Part shown: piece by piece, positions 51,621 to 60,724 of the stretch
Numbering within the stretch: position 1 is the stretch's first letter
Layout: each line of letters starts with the position of its first letter
Assembly (NCBI RefSeq): GCF_016887565.1
Contig: NZ_CP069396.1
Location: forward strand, 895,001-959,000
Origin: Archangium violaceum
Lineage (GTDB): Bacteria > Myxococcota > Myxococcia > Myxococcales > Myxococcaceae
Length of the DNA stretch: 64,000 bases
Reading direction: 5' to 3'
The notes under the pieces: generated by a model
What the model was told of the DNA's origin: nothing
What the model saw: the letters and a program-made list of their open reading frames with translations, nothing else
Databases searched by the model: none
Translations under genes and position numbers: made by a program

Positions 51621-52367
51621 CTAGGAGCGCACGTCGAAGGGGATGGAGAGGGTGCCGAACTGCTCGCCGGTGCGCGCGTCCACCAGCCGCGCCTGGAGGG
51701 TGACGCGGCCCTCGCGCTCGCTCACGTCCTGGAAGTAGAGGAAGCCGGTGATGGTGCCGCCCGTGTCCAGCGTGCCCTCGGGCAGGGCCTGCTTGAGCAT
51801 GTCGCGCGTGGGCAGCGGCTCCGGGGGGTCCCAATAATAGGAGTAGGGCCGGTAGAACGGGTCGTACCACGGGTCGTACCAGGGGTTGTAGATGCCCCCG
51901 CCCCGATGTCTCCAGCCGTAGTAGCCGGTGGCGAACGGCGGCCCCGCCCAGCCAGAGGACCAGCCGAAGCCCATGCCCACGGACATGCGGACGTTGCCAC
52001 CCGAGCCGCCGTAACCGGAGCCGCCGTACGCGGTGCCGCTCTCATCGGCCAGCTCGAAGGGGGAGAGCGCGGAGTACTGGAAGCGGGAGCTGCCCAGCAG
52101 CGTGAACACCTCGTAGCGGATGCGCAGGGGCCGGCCGCTCTGGTTCTCGATGCGGACCTGCACCGGGGTGACGATGCGCTCGAGGCTGGAGGGGGTGCCG
52201 CGCCAGGCGTCTCCGTCCGCCACCAGGCGCACGCCTTGTTCTTCGATCACCGCCGCGCCGGCCTGGGTCGTCTGGGCGGTGGGCAGGGGTTGCAACTTCG
52301 TCTCGGTCACGCAGCCCGCGGCGAGCAGCGAGGCCGCGAGCAAGAGCCAGGGAGCGCGCGTGCGCAT
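51621..52367 (-). CDS. Tyr/Gly-rich lipoprotein
   Basis: A 248-residue product from ATG 52367 behind AGGAGG. The signal ends ASLLAAGCVTET. The N-terminal half (RIVTPVQVRIENQSGRPLRI, YEVFTLLGSSRFQYSALSPF) and the end (GGTITGFLYFQDVSEREGRV) form an immunoglobulin-like beta fold. An unusual Gly/Tyr/Trp-rich loop lies between (YGGSGYGGSGGNVRM, YNPWYDPWYDPFYRPYSYY). It is probably an outer-membrane or periplasmic lipoprotein; function unknown. Confidence 0.75.
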   Translation of the reverse strand: MRTRAPWLLLAASLLAAGCVTETKLQPLPTAQTTQAGAAVIEEQGVRLVADGDAWRGTPSSLERIVTPVQVRIENQSGRPLRIRYEVFTLLGSSRFQYSALSPFELADESGTAYGGSGYGGSGGNVRMSVGMGFGWSSGWAGPPFATGYYGWRHRGGGIYNPWYDPWYDPFYRPYSYYWDPPEPLPTRDMLKQALPEGTLDTGGTITGFLYFQDVSEREGRVTLQARLVDARTGEQFGTLSIPFDVRS

Positions 52368-52465
52368 GGGGGGGCCTCCTGTTGGAAAAACTAGGAGTGG
52401 ACCCGAGCGCGTGCGCGAGGCCGTGGCGAGGCAGCCTGGAGTGCGGGCGGGTGCCGCGCGCTCTC

Positions 52466-53389
52466 TTATGAAGTATGCGAGGGCTCCGCGGCGGTGGTGC
52501 CCCGCCAGGTGGTGCCCAGCAGCCCGTCCCAGTCCTGCACGCGGGCCCAGTCCTCGAAGGTGTGCCAGCCCACCTCGGGGTAGTCGCGGCGCAGCAGGGG
52601 GATGTTGGCGTGATAGCCCTCGCGCTGGAGCCACTCGAACATGCGTCCCATGTCCTCGTTGAAGGAGCGGACGACCTCCAGCGGCGCCTCCTCGTAGCGC
52701 AGCTTGTGCCCGCTGACGTAGGAGATGAGGGCGGCGGCCTGCTCGCCCGTCACCTCGTCGGAGGCCACCTCGATGCGCCGGCCGAGGAGATCCTCGGGCC
52801 ACTCCAGCACCCGGACGCAGAAGGCGGCCAGGTCCGCCATGGAGACCATCTGCAGCCCGCGGTGGGGCGGCAGGGCCATGCTCAGCACGCCCTCGTGCAG
52901 CCGCTGGGCGAAGGTGGGCCCCAGGAAGTTCTCCATGAAGAAGACGGGGGCCACGATGGTGTAGGGCAGGCCACTCTGGCGCAGGTGCTCCTCCACCACG
53001 GACTTCGTCTCGAAGTGGGGGACGCCGGTGGTCTGGTCCGCGCCAGCCACCGAGGAATAGAGGAAGTGCCGCACGTGGGCGAGCTTGGCGGCGTCGATGA
53101 GGTGGCGGCCATGGCGCACCTCGCCCTCGAGGCCCCCGGCGTCGAAGGGGGTGGCCATGGCGAACACGGCATCCACCTCGCGGCGCATGGCGTGCTCGAG
53201 GCTGTCCGGGTCATCGAAGTCGCCGGTGACGAGCTCCGCGCCGCGTTGCTCCAGGTCCTTCGCCGCGGGCGAGCCCGGACTGCGGACGAAGGCGTGGACG
53301 CGATGTCCCCGCTTGAGGAGCAGGCGGGCGAGCGCGCCGCCCTGCTTTCCGGTGGCACCGGTCACCAACACGGTCAGGGGTCGGAACAT
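52466..53389 (-). CDS. NmrA-like NAD(P)-binding protein
   Basis: A 307-residue Rossmann-fold protein of the atypical SDR group. The dinucleotide loop is VLVTGATGKQGGALARLL. Further markers are GAELVTGDFDDPDSLEHAM, VFAMATPFDAGG, HVRHFLYSSVAGA and YTIVAPVFFMENFLGP. The usual YxxxK catalytic pair is absent, as in NmrA/HSCARG-type redox sensors, so it may act as an NADP sensor or as a reductase with changed chemistry. ATG 53389 follows an AGGAAT site. Confidence 0.88.
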   Translation of the reverse strand: MFRPLTVLVTGATGKQGGALARLLLKRGHRVHAFVRSPGSPAAKDLEQRGAELVTGDFDDPDSLEHAMRREVDAVFAMATPFDAGGLEGEVRHGRHLIDAAKLAHVRHFLYSSVAGADQTTGVPHFETKSVVEEHLRQSGLPYTIVAPVFFMENFLGPTFAQRLHEGVLSMALPPHRGLQMVSMADLAAFCVRVLEWPEDLLGRRIEVASDEVTGEQAAALISYVSGHKLRYEEAPLEVVRSFNEDMGRMFEWLQREGYHANIPLLRRDYPEVGWHTFEDWARVQDWDGLLGTTWRGTTAAEPSHTS

Positions 53390-53461
53390 GCGATTCCTCC
53401 GGACAGAACCTTCCCCAAGGTGGGGATGGGCGGCGCGTGAAGCGAGGGGCGTGAGCGAGGG

Positions 53462-54052
53462 CTACCGCTTCTTGCCTGGTCCCCTCGCCTTCGCGGCGCC
53501 CCGTTTCTGGGAAACCTTCTGCTCGCCCGTCTTCTCGCTGTTCTCCTCACGGGAGGCCGAGCGGCGGGCGGATACGCCGCGCGCGACCCGGAGCGCACCG
53601 GACATGGCGTCACCGGCCAGATGCTTCGCGCCCGCCAGCGGGTTGCCCTTGGCGGCCTCCTTCGCCGCGCGCAGCACGCTCGCCACCGCCTGCTGGGCCA
53701 GTCCCTTCAGGCTCTCGGGCTCGAGCTCGAGCGGCTGGGTGGCCTTGGGCTCCTCGCGCGGCGTGGACTCCGGCTCACGGGCCTCGAGGGGAGGGGCTTC
53801 TCCGCCCGCGGGCTCCTGCTGCACCTCCTCGGAGGCACGCAGCCGCTCCTGGAGCTCCCGCTCCTCACGGTGCTTCTGGTACAGCTCCGCCGTCTGCGCA
53901 TGCTGGCGGCCGTAATGGATGGGAGTTTCCGCCGAGGGCGGCACCGAGGGCGTGGCTTCCTCCACCGGTGGGGTCTGCCGGGCGCCGCCCGGGTTGGTCA
54001 CGCTGGGTTCCGGCTTGTCCGCGCGGAAATGATCGAAGCTGTACGTCCGCAT
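53462..54052 (-). CDS. RTYSF-type protein with polar helical body
   Basis: A 196-residue protein from ATG 54052 with GGAGGCAGGG upstream. It starts MRTYSFDHFRADKPEP and has IHYGRQHAQTAELYQKHREERE in the middle. The protein at 54653-55177 shares RTYSF-x-x-F and YG-x-x-H-x-x-T-x-x-x-Y. The rest is Glu/Pro-rich, then Ala/Lys-rich (QQAVASVLRAAKEAAKGNPL). No known domain. The shared blocks suggest a small lineage-specific family, possibly DNA- or polyanion-binding. Confidence 0.65.
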   Translation of the reverse strand: MRTYSFDHFRADKPEPSVTNPGGARQTPPVEEATPSVPPSAETPIHYGRQHAQTAELYQKHREERELQERLRASEEVQQEPAGGEAPPLEAREPESTPREEPKATQPLELEPESLKGLAQQAVASVLRAAKEAAKGNPLAGAKHLAGDAMSGALRVARGVSARRSASREENSEKTGEQKVSQKRGAAKARGPGKKR

Positions 54053-54193
54053 CCCTGCCTCCTTGGAGAGTAGGCTGTTCGCGTCACTCGTCGGAAGTTA
54101 GGGACCCCCTCCGGGGCATGGAACCACGGCTGGAGGCAGGCGGGAGAGCAAGGCCCCCATCGCCAGGACACCCGGGCGGCGGTGCTTCGGCTT

Positions 54194-54601
54194 TCAGCTC
54201 AGGTACGAGGGAGTGAAGTCGTTGGCGTGGACGATGAGCTGCCGGCCCGCGAAACCGCCGTCCAGCTCGTGCCAGTGCGTCACCGCCGTCTCTCCGTACC
54301 GCCAGCAGAGGTACACCGGGCGCCCGCGCTTGAGGGCGTGGAAGTCCACCAGACCATCCGCGGCCTTGATCTCCACGCCCAGGTCCTGGAACTGCTCCAG
54401 CTCGATGCGGATCCGCTCGATGAGCTCATCACGCTCGGCGCGAACGGGCGCGGTGCGCTCCGGTCCCGCGCCGGCGTCCTGAAGTGACTCCAGCTCGCGG
54501 ACGATGGCCTGCACACGCGCCACCCAGGGACGCACCCGCTCGAAGGTGCGGGTGAGCAGCGGGATGAGACGGTTGGCCTCTTCCACTCCGAAGTAGCGCA
54601 T
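54194..54601 (-). CDS. DUF2203 family protein
   Basis: A 135-residue product; ATG 54601 fits the family start MRYFGVEEANRLIPLLTRTF, and ATG 54616 is an alternative. The later DLGVEIKAADGLVDFHALKRG, YLCWRYGETAVTHWHELDGGF and final FTPSYLS complete DUF2203. The conserved CWR...WHELDxGFxGRQ end suggests a metal or ligand site. Function is unknown. It lies between the two RTYSF proteins. Confidence 0.9.
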   Translation of the reverse strand: MRYFGVEEANRLIPLLTRTFERVRPWVARVQAIVRELESLQDAGAGPERTAPVRAERDELIERIRIELEQFQDLGVEIKAADGLVDFHALKRGRPVYLCWRYGETAVTHWHELDGGFAGRQLIVHANDFTPSYLS

Positions 54602-54652
54602 GGTGGCCCCGAGCATATCGCCCGGGGTCCACGCGTGTATGCCGAACGTGTC

Positions 54653-55177
54653 TCAGCGCTTCTTCGTCGACTTGCGCGAGGTGGCGGTCTTCACGGCGCG
54701 AGCCACGGTCTTCTTCGCGGCGGCGGCGGCGCGCGTCACCACCTTGCGGCCGATGGTGCGGAGCGAGGCGACGGCGGGCTGGCTCTTCTTGGCGGGAGTC
54801 TTCGAGGCCGTGGTGGTGGCCTTCGCCTGACGGGCGGGAGCCTTGGAGACCGCCGTCTCGGAGGCCTGCTTGCGGGTGGGGGTCCGCTTCGGCTCGGCGG
54901 GGCGGGCCTGGGTCGCGACCTTCTTCGCCGCGGGCCGGGCCGGGGCCGTGGCCTTCCTCGCCGCGCTCTTACGCGCCTGGGCCCGAGCGCGGTAGCGCTT
55001 CACGGTCTCGGAGTGGGCCTGCCCATAGTTGGTGGCGGACTGGGGCAGGGTGTCCTTCTCCATGTCCTTGGCCAGCGTGACCTTGGACTCGTCGTTGCCG
55101 AGTCGTGGACCCGAGCCCTTGTAGGTTTGTGCGGGCTGCTGTGAAGCGAAGGGTTCGAAACTGTAGGTCCTACCCAT
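54653..55177 (-). CDS. RTYSF-type protein with histone-H1-like Lys/Ala/Pro tail
   Basis: A 174-residue protein from ATG 55177. It starts MGRTYSFEPFASQQPAQTYK and has TNYGQAHSETVKRYRARAQARK; both blocks match its relative at 53462-54052. From residue 70 on it is Lys/Ala/Pro/Arg-rich with AKK and ARK runs, like bacterial histone-H1-type or AlgP-like tails. DNA binding is likely by charge. The combination of the N-terminal block and this tail is not a family I recognise. Confidence 0.65.
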   Translation of the reverse strand: MGRTYSFEPFASQQPAQTYKGSGPRLGNDESKVTLAKDMEKDTLPQSATNYGQAHSETVKRYRARAQARKSAARKATAPARPAAKKVATQARPAEPKRTPTRKQASETAVSKAPARQAKATTTASKTPAKKSQPAVASLRTIGRKVVTRAAAAAKKTVARAVKTATSRKSTKKR

Positions 55178-55246
55178 GAGTGTCTCCCTGCCTGTGTATC
55201 CGGGCTGTCCCAGAAGTTAGGGACGATTCCCGATCGCGGCATGGTC

Positions 55247-55942
55247 CTAGAGGCCGAGATAGGCGAGCACCGCTCCCAGGTCCTTGTCGGAGAGGGATTC
55301 ACGGCTGTACGGCGGCATGTTTCCCCCCACGCCGAAGAAGCGGCCATGCCGGATCTTCTCGATGAAGATGAGGCCGGGTGCCACGCCGGGGAAGAGGGTG
55401 CCGTAGTCCTGGGAGACCTCGGGGAGCACGGGCGCGAGCTGCGTCAGCCGGCCCTTCCCGGTGTGCGCCTCACCGTGACATTCCAGACAGGCGGCCCGGT
55501 ACACGTCGGCGCCCCGCTCGGCGCTATCTCGCGGCACGTTGCCGATGTCCTTCACGAGGGTGAAGGGCTGCGCGGGCGCGTCCTCGTCCGGGCTGATGCG
55601 GACCAGATACTCGTAGAGGGCGCGGCTCCTGGGGTCCTCCGGCGCGAGCGGGGTGACGCCGCGCATGAAGGCCGTGTAGCAGAAGTTCACCGCGTCGAGC
55701 AGGCGCGTCTCGTAGCCGCCCCACCAGTGGGGGCGGGACGCCACATCATGGAGAGACAGGCCCGCGTACACCTTGTCCTTGGGGGGCGAGGCGGTCGTCG
55801 CGTGGCACGTGGCGCACGAGAAGGTGTTGTATTGGCTGTCCGACAGCTTCGGGTCGCCGAAGAGCTCCTCGCCGTAGTCCGCCGCGGGCACCGGGCCACA
55901 GCCCACCGCGAGCAGCACCGCTCCCAGACACAGCCATTTCAT
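55247..55942 (-). CDS. di-haem c-type cytochrome lipoprotein
   Basis: A 231-residue product starting at ATG 55942 inside the upstream stop (ATGA). The lipobox is LLAVGCGPVP (Cys 15). Haem sites are C43-AT-CH (CATCH) and C152-LE-CH (CLECH); candidate Met ligands are in the C-terminal MPPYSRESLSDKDLGAVLAYL. It is a small two-domain electron carrier tethered to the membrane. It is the last gene of a four-gene unit with two propeller proteins. Confidence 0.85.
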   Translation of the reverse strand: MKWLCLGAVLLAVGCGPVPAADYGEELFGDPKLSDSQYNTFSCATCHATTASPPKDKVYAGLSLHDVASRPHWWGGYETRLLDAVNFCYTAFMRGVTPLAPEDPRSRALYEYLVRISPDEDAPAQPFTLVKDIGNVPRDSAERGADVYRAACLECHGEAHTGKGRLTQLAPVLPEVSQDYGTLFPGVAPGLIFIEKIRHGRFFGVGGNMPPYSRESLSDKDLGAVLAYLGL

Positions 55943-57171
55943 GGCGTCCCCCGCAGGATGCCCACCGAGTCCGGATAGATTCCCAGCGTCACCGTCTTCG
56001 TCACCGTGCCCGCCGCGAGATCCAACACGTGCAGCGTGCCCGGGCCCTGGTGGTCGCCCTCGCATACCGCGAGCCCGTGCTGGCCGTCCGGCGTCAGCGT
56101 CACCTGGTGCACGTTGACGCAGCCCGAGGGCGCGAGCGGAATCTCCCGGATGCTCCTGGGTGGAGTGACGGCCGTGTCGATGACGGCCACCACCTCCTGC
56201 CGGGTGTAGGGCATGTAGAGCGTGCGGCCGTCCGCGCTGAAGGTGCCGAACATGGGGGAACCACTGCGCTCCACCGGCACGGCGCGCTCGGGGCGCATGG
56301 TCAGGGACTCTGGATCCAGGAACTGCACGACTCCGCTCGTGAGCGAGCTCACCCAGACGGAGCCATCGGTGGGCGACACGGTGAGCGCATAGGGCTCGTG
56401 CCGGGGAGCCACGGCGGTGCCCGCGTTGGTCGCCACCTTGATGCGGCTCATGAGGCGGTATCCCTCGGCGTCCAGTTGCACCACGGCCACCTCGTCCGAG
56501 ATGCAGGTGACATAGGCCCGCTTCTCGTCCGGGGAGAGGCGCACCGCGTGCGGGGCCGGGCACACGGTGACCATCGCCTTGCGCGTCATCGTGTCCGCGT
56601 CGAGGATGGCCAGCCGTGCGTTCATCTCGCTCTCGGGGCCGCCACGGCGCGCCACGTCGGTGATCTTCAGCAGGTCGAAGTGCGTCTGGAACAGCGTGCG
56701 GCCGTCGGCGCTGGCGATGAGGTCGCCCGGGTTGCGGTCCACGCGCACCGAGCCCACGAGGTGGTTGTCCTTCGCGTCCAGCTTGAGGCAGTAGCCGTCG
56801 GCGGTGCCGGTGCCGTGAGCCCCGTGAGGGCCCGAGCCGGCGCCGGGCACGGAGTAGGAGAGGCCCACGTAATAGAAGTCCCCGCGAGGCGAGAAGGCGG
56901 CGTGGTGGGGTCCCTCCAACTCCACGGGGTTGAGCCCCACGGGCACGCGCGCGAGCTCGCTCCAGTCCGGCGAGCCCATCGAGTCGAGGTCCAGCAGGCT
57001 CACGGTGTCGTCCATGCTGTTGGTGACGACGATGCGCCCGCCGCCGAGCGGGGGAAGCTCGCGCCCCGAGGGCCACGGGGAGTCGATGGAGAAGTCGAGC
57101 TCCGGCACCTTGTCGCCGGAGCAGGCCCCGAGCGCGAGTGGCGCGAGCAGGGCGAGCAGGTGGCGCGTCAC
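55939..57171 (-). CDS. YncE/NHL-like seven-bladed propeller lipoprotein
   Basis: A 410-residue product from GTG 57171, which overlaps the preceding stop (GTGA). The signal ends ALLAPLALGACSGD. Repeats of strand motifs (IVVTNSMDDTVSLLDLDS, LIASADGRTLFQTHFDLLKI, PHAVRLSPDEKRAYVTCISDE, PYALTVSPTDGSVWVSSLTSG, FGTFSADGRTLYMPYTRQE) define a YncE-type beta propeller. His-containing insertions (GPHGAHGTGTADG) are odd. It is exported and probably partners the cytochrome gene coupled to its 3' end. Confidence 0.85.
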   Translation of the reverse strand: MTRHLLALLAPLALGACSGDKVPELDFSIDSPWPSGRELPPLGGGRIVVTNSMDDTVSLLDLDSMGSPDWSELARVPVGLNPVELEGPHHAAFSPRGDFYYVGLSYSVPGAGSGPHGAHGTGTADGYCLKLDAKDNHLVGSVRVDRNPGDLIASADGRTLFQTHFDLLKITDVARRGGPESEMNARLAILDADTMTRKAMVTVCPAPHAVRLSPDEKRAYVTCISDEVAVVQLDAEGYRLMSRIKVATNAGTAVAPRHEPYALTVSPTDGSVWVSSLTSGVVQFLDPESLTMRPERAVPVERSGSPMFGTFSADGRTLYMPYTRQEVVAVIDTAVTPPRSIREIPLAPSGCVNVHQVTLTPDGQHGLAVCEGDHQGPGTLHVLDLAAGTVTKTVTLGIYPDSVGILRGTP

Positions 57172-57758
57172 TGAGCACCCCGGCGGAAGGTGCGGGGCGT
57201 GGCGAGCGAGTAGGGGCCCTCGGTGACGCGGTTCTGCACGAGGTGGGCGCTCGTCACCTGCACGGTGAGGTCCTTGCCCGAGCTCTTGCCCAGCTCGGCC
57301 CACGAGGTGGCGTCGAGCTGCCACGACACCTCCGAGGTGAGCACCTGGACCACGGGGCACTTGCCGCCGGGGGTGGAGACCTCCACCCAGTAGAGGTCTC
57401 CCGTGTAGGGAGGCAGGTGCGCGTGGGCCGAGGGGAGGAGCAGCTCGCCGAGCCACGCCGCGAGGGAGCGGGTGGAGGGGGGCCGCGCCACGGAGGCGCT
57501 CAGGGAGCTCCATTGCCAGACGGGCGGGGTGGCATCGGCCGGGTAGACCTCGCCCTCGGAGGGGGAGACGAGGGTGACGGCCCTGGAGGAGTCCTGGGGC
57601 TTCTTTCGTGCGTCGACCATGGCGCGCCAGGCCTCGTCGGTGGCCTTTCCGGCGTAGAGGGGCTCGGCGCACTCGGACTCGGAGGAGGACTCCGGAGCGC
57701 AGGCGGAGAGGGCGAGGGCCAGGGCGACACAGGGGATGCTCGGGTGTCTCAAGTTCAT
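57168..57758 (-). CDS. lipoprotein of unknown function in propeller operon
   Basis: A 196-residue product; its ATG 57758 overlaps the stop of the first operon gene. The signal ends ALALALSACAPES. The mature part (PPVWQWSSLSASVA, GDLYWVEVSTPGGKCPVVQVL, LTVQVTSAHLVQNRVTEGPYSL) looks all-beta. No recognised family. Translational coupling on both sides implies it works with the propellers and the cytochrome. Confidence 0.75.
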   Translation of the reverse strand: MNLRHPSIPCVALALALSACAPESSSESECAEPLYAGKATDEAWRAMVDARKKPQDSSRAVTLVSPSEGEVYPADATPPVWQWSSLSASVARPPSTRSLAAWLGELLLPSAHAHLPPYTGDLYWVEVSTPGGKCPVVQVLTSEVSWQLDATSWAELGKSSGKDLTVQVTSAHLVQNRVTEGPYSLATPRTFRRGAQ

Positions 57759-59077
57759 CTCCGTGAGGACTCCGGGTCGCGCCGTCGCGAGCGGAGGAGG
57801 GGGGTGAGGGTGAGGAGGCAGGCGGTGGGCACGAGCCCTCCGGTGGATGAGCACCCGCTCTTCTTGGGAGGCGCTTCCGGTGTTCCGGCATCCACCTCCA
57901 CCGGCTCTTCGGGGGGAAGGGTGGGATCCGCGCCGATGGAGGGCGCGAACTGAGGCCAGAGGGGCCGGCAGACGTCCTGGGTGGGAGTGCCCGCGGGGCA
58001 GGCGGAGGGCAGGATGTGGGGCAGCGAGAAGAGGGGCTCGTACGTGTCGCCCTCGTCGCGGGTGCGCGCCAGGGCCCAGTCATGCACCCAGGTGGAGCCG
58101 CAGACGAGGAGAGCGTCGCCCTGGCGGTCCGCGCAGGCATTGCCCTCGGGGAGGGACAGGAGGGTGGTGGGCCCGCCATCGCGGATGCGGAAGAAGCGGG
58201 TGTACGTGGCGGCCCATACGGTGCGCCCGTCGGCGGAGACCTCGATGCCGACGAGGTACTCGTCGAGGCCGTCATGGTCCTGGTTGGGGGGATGGAGGAC
58301 GGACTGGAAGGTGTGGCCGCCGTCCTTGCTCTCCAGCAGGTAGGTCCAGCCCTGGGCGGTGACGCGGGCCCAGAGGTGGTCCGGGTCGTTCTCCGCGATC
58401 CGGAGGATGAGCAGGTCATAGGGCCGCGAGTCGACCGAGTATTCGGGGAAGGGCTGGGGAATCTCCTCCCAGGTGGAGCCCTCGTTGTCGCTGCGGAAGA
58501 TGCGCAGCCCCTTGGGGGTGCTGGCGGAGACGTAGAGGCGCCGCGGGTCGGACGGGGCGACCTTCACGGCGGTGTAGACGTCGGTGGTGCTCTTCAGGGA
58601 GGTCTCGGTGAACGTCTCGCCGCCGTCATCGCTGCGGAAGAGGCCATTGGGGGCGGCGGCGCGGGCCGTCGTCACCCACGCGCGAGAGGGCGTGGACGCG
58701 GGCGACTCGAGTCCCGAGGGCCACAGGTTCCTGGAGGAGAAGAAGGGGTGTGCTTCCCAGGTGCAGCCGCCGTCGCGCGAGCGGATGAGGGAGGCGCCGG
58801 TGGCGGCGAGCAGCTCGCCATGGGCCTGCCAGAGGAAGGACTCGGGGCGCCAGCCGCCGTAGAGCATGGCCTGGGGGCAGATCCACCGCCAGGTCTTGCC
58901 GCTGTCGCGGGACACCACGGCGCCAAAGGTGGTGCCGACGAAGAGGTCCTCGGGGTGGCCGCGGCGAACGGTGACGTTGGATGTCTCTGGGAGGCCCGCG
59001 TGCGCGAGTGCGGGAGGTGCACGCAGTGCGAGTGAAGTCAGCACCAACGCATAGCGGACGGAGGGCGGAAGTCTCAT
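57755..59077 (-). CDS. sortilin/VPS10-like propeller protein with MYXO-CTERM-like tail
   Basis: A 440-residue exported protein from ATG 59077. After a signal peptide (ALVLTSLALRAPPALAHA) come repeated Asp-box units of sortilin/BNR type (VVSRDSGKTWRW, LIRSRDGGCTWEAH, LFRSDDGGETFTET, IFRSDNEGSTWEEI, LLESKDGGHTFQSV). The tail has KSGCSSTGG, a hydrophobic stretch (LVPTACLLTLTPLL) and RSRRR, the three parts of a MYXO-CTERM surface-sorting signal. It is the first gene of the coupled unit and is divergent from the LVIVD lipoprotein. Confidence 0.85.
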   Translation of the reverse strand: MRLPPSVRYALVLTSLALRAPPALAHAGLPETSNVTVRRGHPEDLFVGTTFGAVVSRDSGKTWRWICPQAMLYGGWRPESFLWQAHGELLAATGASLIRSRDGGCTWEAHPFFSSRNLWPSGLESPASTPSRAWVTTARAAAPNGLFRSDDGGETFTETSLKSTTDVYTAVKVAPSDPRRLYVSASTPKGLRIFRSDNEGSTWEEIPQPFPEYSVDSRPYDLLILRIAENDPDHLWARVTAQGWTYLLESKDGGHTFQSVLHPPNQDHDGLDEYLVGIEVSADGRTVWAATYTRFFRIRDGGPTTLLSLPEGNACADRQGDALLVCGSTWVHDWALARTRDEGDTYEPLFSLPHILPSACPAGTPTQDVCRPLWPQFAPSIGADPTLPPEEPVEVDAGTPEAPPKKSGCSSTGGLVPTACLLTLTPLLRSRRRDPESSRR

Positions 59078-59161
59078 GGGGGACACTCCGGGGGGCACGG
59101 AGCCCGAACGATAGACGTCACGAGGCATGCGGTATACCGAGGTGACCGAGGAGTGACCGAT

Positions 59162-60724
59162 ATGTTCACACTGCTGAGCTGGATGCGTCGCGCGAGTGCG
59201 CTCCTGGCCATTGGAGGACTGTGTCTGGCCGGTTGCCGTGCCGAGGAGCCTGCACCGCCTCCATCACCCACCACCACCGATACGCGAGGGGATTGGGAGG
59301 ACACGGGCCGCTACGCCACGTGCGGGTTGCCCCCTGGAGGCGCGGCGTGCGGGGACTTCGAGTCCTTCAATCTGGAGGGGTGTGACCGGGCGTCGCTGGG
59401 AGGACTGCCACGGGATGGCGTCTTCACCCTGGTGTACCGGAGCGATGCTCGCACGACCAGCATCGATCCGGACGCCTTCCGCGTCTCGGCGGACGGCGTT
59501 CTCGATGCCTATCAAGGGATGACGCCGACGCAGCGGCGGGTGGACGCGGAGAGCTTCTTCCTGTCGAGCGCGACCTCGAGCCGGCGGGATTCACTGGTGG
59601 GCTGCCGTGCCGAGGGCAACCGGCTGTACGGCTGCTTCGTCAGATGCCTGAGTGGGAGGCTCTCCAGCTCGGGCACCTTCCTGGCGGTGAAGTGGGAGCG
59701 GCGCGCGGGGGAGGAGGAGGCAGCGGGGCTGCGACTGGTATCCGAGTCATTCGTGGAGCAGGGCCTGCCGGTGGACGTCTACGTCACGCAGGGCCACGCG
59801 TACGTGGTGTCGGTGCGCAATGGGGGCGAGGGTGGAGGGCTCACGGTGTTCGACGTGAGCGACAAGAAGGCGCCGGTGCTGAAGAAGACGATCACCCTGC
59901 CGACGGACAACTATTGGAACGGGGTATGGGCGAAGGACAACGCGCTCTACGTGGCGAGCGCGAGCTCGGGGGTGGTGGTGTTCGACATCTCGAAGCCGGA
60001 GGAGCCGCGAATGCTGCGGAGCTATCCAGGGGGGCGGATCGACGTGCACACGGTCTTCGTGGAGGGGGATCGACTGTATGCCATGTCACCGGACGCGCAG
60101 CCGCAGACGTTCATCTACGACATCAGCATGCCGACGGCGCCGGTGTTGCTCGGTGGGTACGCGGAGCCGGGGGCGACGACGAACGCGCAGTTGGGCTATC
60201 CGCACGACGCGTTGGCGTACGAGGGGCGGCTGTACATCAACCATTGGTCGGGGGGGTACTTCATCGTGGACGTGAGTGATCCGACGCAGCCGAGAAAACT
60301 GAGCACGTACACGTACCCCTACGCGACGAGCCACGCGAACGCGGTGGGGAGATTCGGGGAGAGGCTGATCGCGTTCGAGGGAGGGGAGAACTGGGGAGCG
60401 CACTTGCGGGTGCTGGACGTGACGGATCCGACGAGCCCGAGGCGGATAGGGGAGTACGAGCTGGAGGAGAACGCGTCCATCCACAACATGGTGTTGAAGG
60501 GGGAGAAGCTGTACGTGGCGCACTATCAGCATGGGGTGCGAGTGCTGGACGTATCGGAGCCGGAGAAGCCGAGGCAGGTGGGGTACTACAACACGTACCG
60601 GGAGACGGATGCTGGGAGAGGGGAGAGCTTCTACGAGGGGGCGATCGGGATGAGAGTGCCAGGAGACGGGTACCTGTATGTCATAGACACCTCGAGGGGC
60701 CTGCTCATCCTTCAAGAGGGTTAG
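59162..60724 (+). CDS. LVIVD-repeat propeller lipoprotein
   Basis: The product has 520 residues. ATG 59162, with GGAG eight bases upstream, is preferred over GTG 59153. The lipobox is GLCLAGCRAEE (Cys 25). Residues 25-190 are unassigned. From about 195 there are LVIVD-type repeats (LTVFDVSDKKAPVLKKTI, VVVFDISKPEEPRMLRSY, FIYDISMPTAPVLLGGYA, FIVDVSDPTQPRKLSTYT, LRVLDVTDPTSPRRIGEY, VRVLDVSEPEKPRQVGYY). These build a surface propeller. The promoter region is only 84 bases and shared with the divergent sortilin-like operon. Confidence 0.88.
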   Translation: MFTLLSWMRRASALLAIGGLCLAGCRAEEPAPPPSPTTTDTRGDWEDTGRYATCGLPPGGAACGDFESFNLEGCDRASLGGLPRDGVFTLVYRSDARTTSIDPDAFRVSADGVLDAYQGMTPTQRRVDAESFFLSSATSSRRDSLVGCRAEGNRLYGCFVRCLSGRLSSSGTFLAVKWERRAGEEEAAGLRLVSESFVEQGLPVDVYVTQGHAYVVSVRNGGEGGGLTVFDVSDKKAPVLKKTITLPTDNYWNGVWAKDNALYVASASSGVVVFDISKPEEPRMLRSYPGGRIDVHTVFVEGDRLYAMSPDAQPQTFIYDISMPTAPVLLGGYAEPGATTNAQLGYPHDALAYEGRLYINHWSGGYFIVDVSDPTQPRKLSTYTYPYATSHANAVGRFGERLIAFEGGENWGAHLRVLDVTDPTSPRRIGEYELEENASIHNMVLKGEKLYVAHYQHGVRVLDVSEPEKPRQVGYYNTYRETDAGRGESFYEGAIGMRVPGDGYLYVIDTSRGLLILQEG

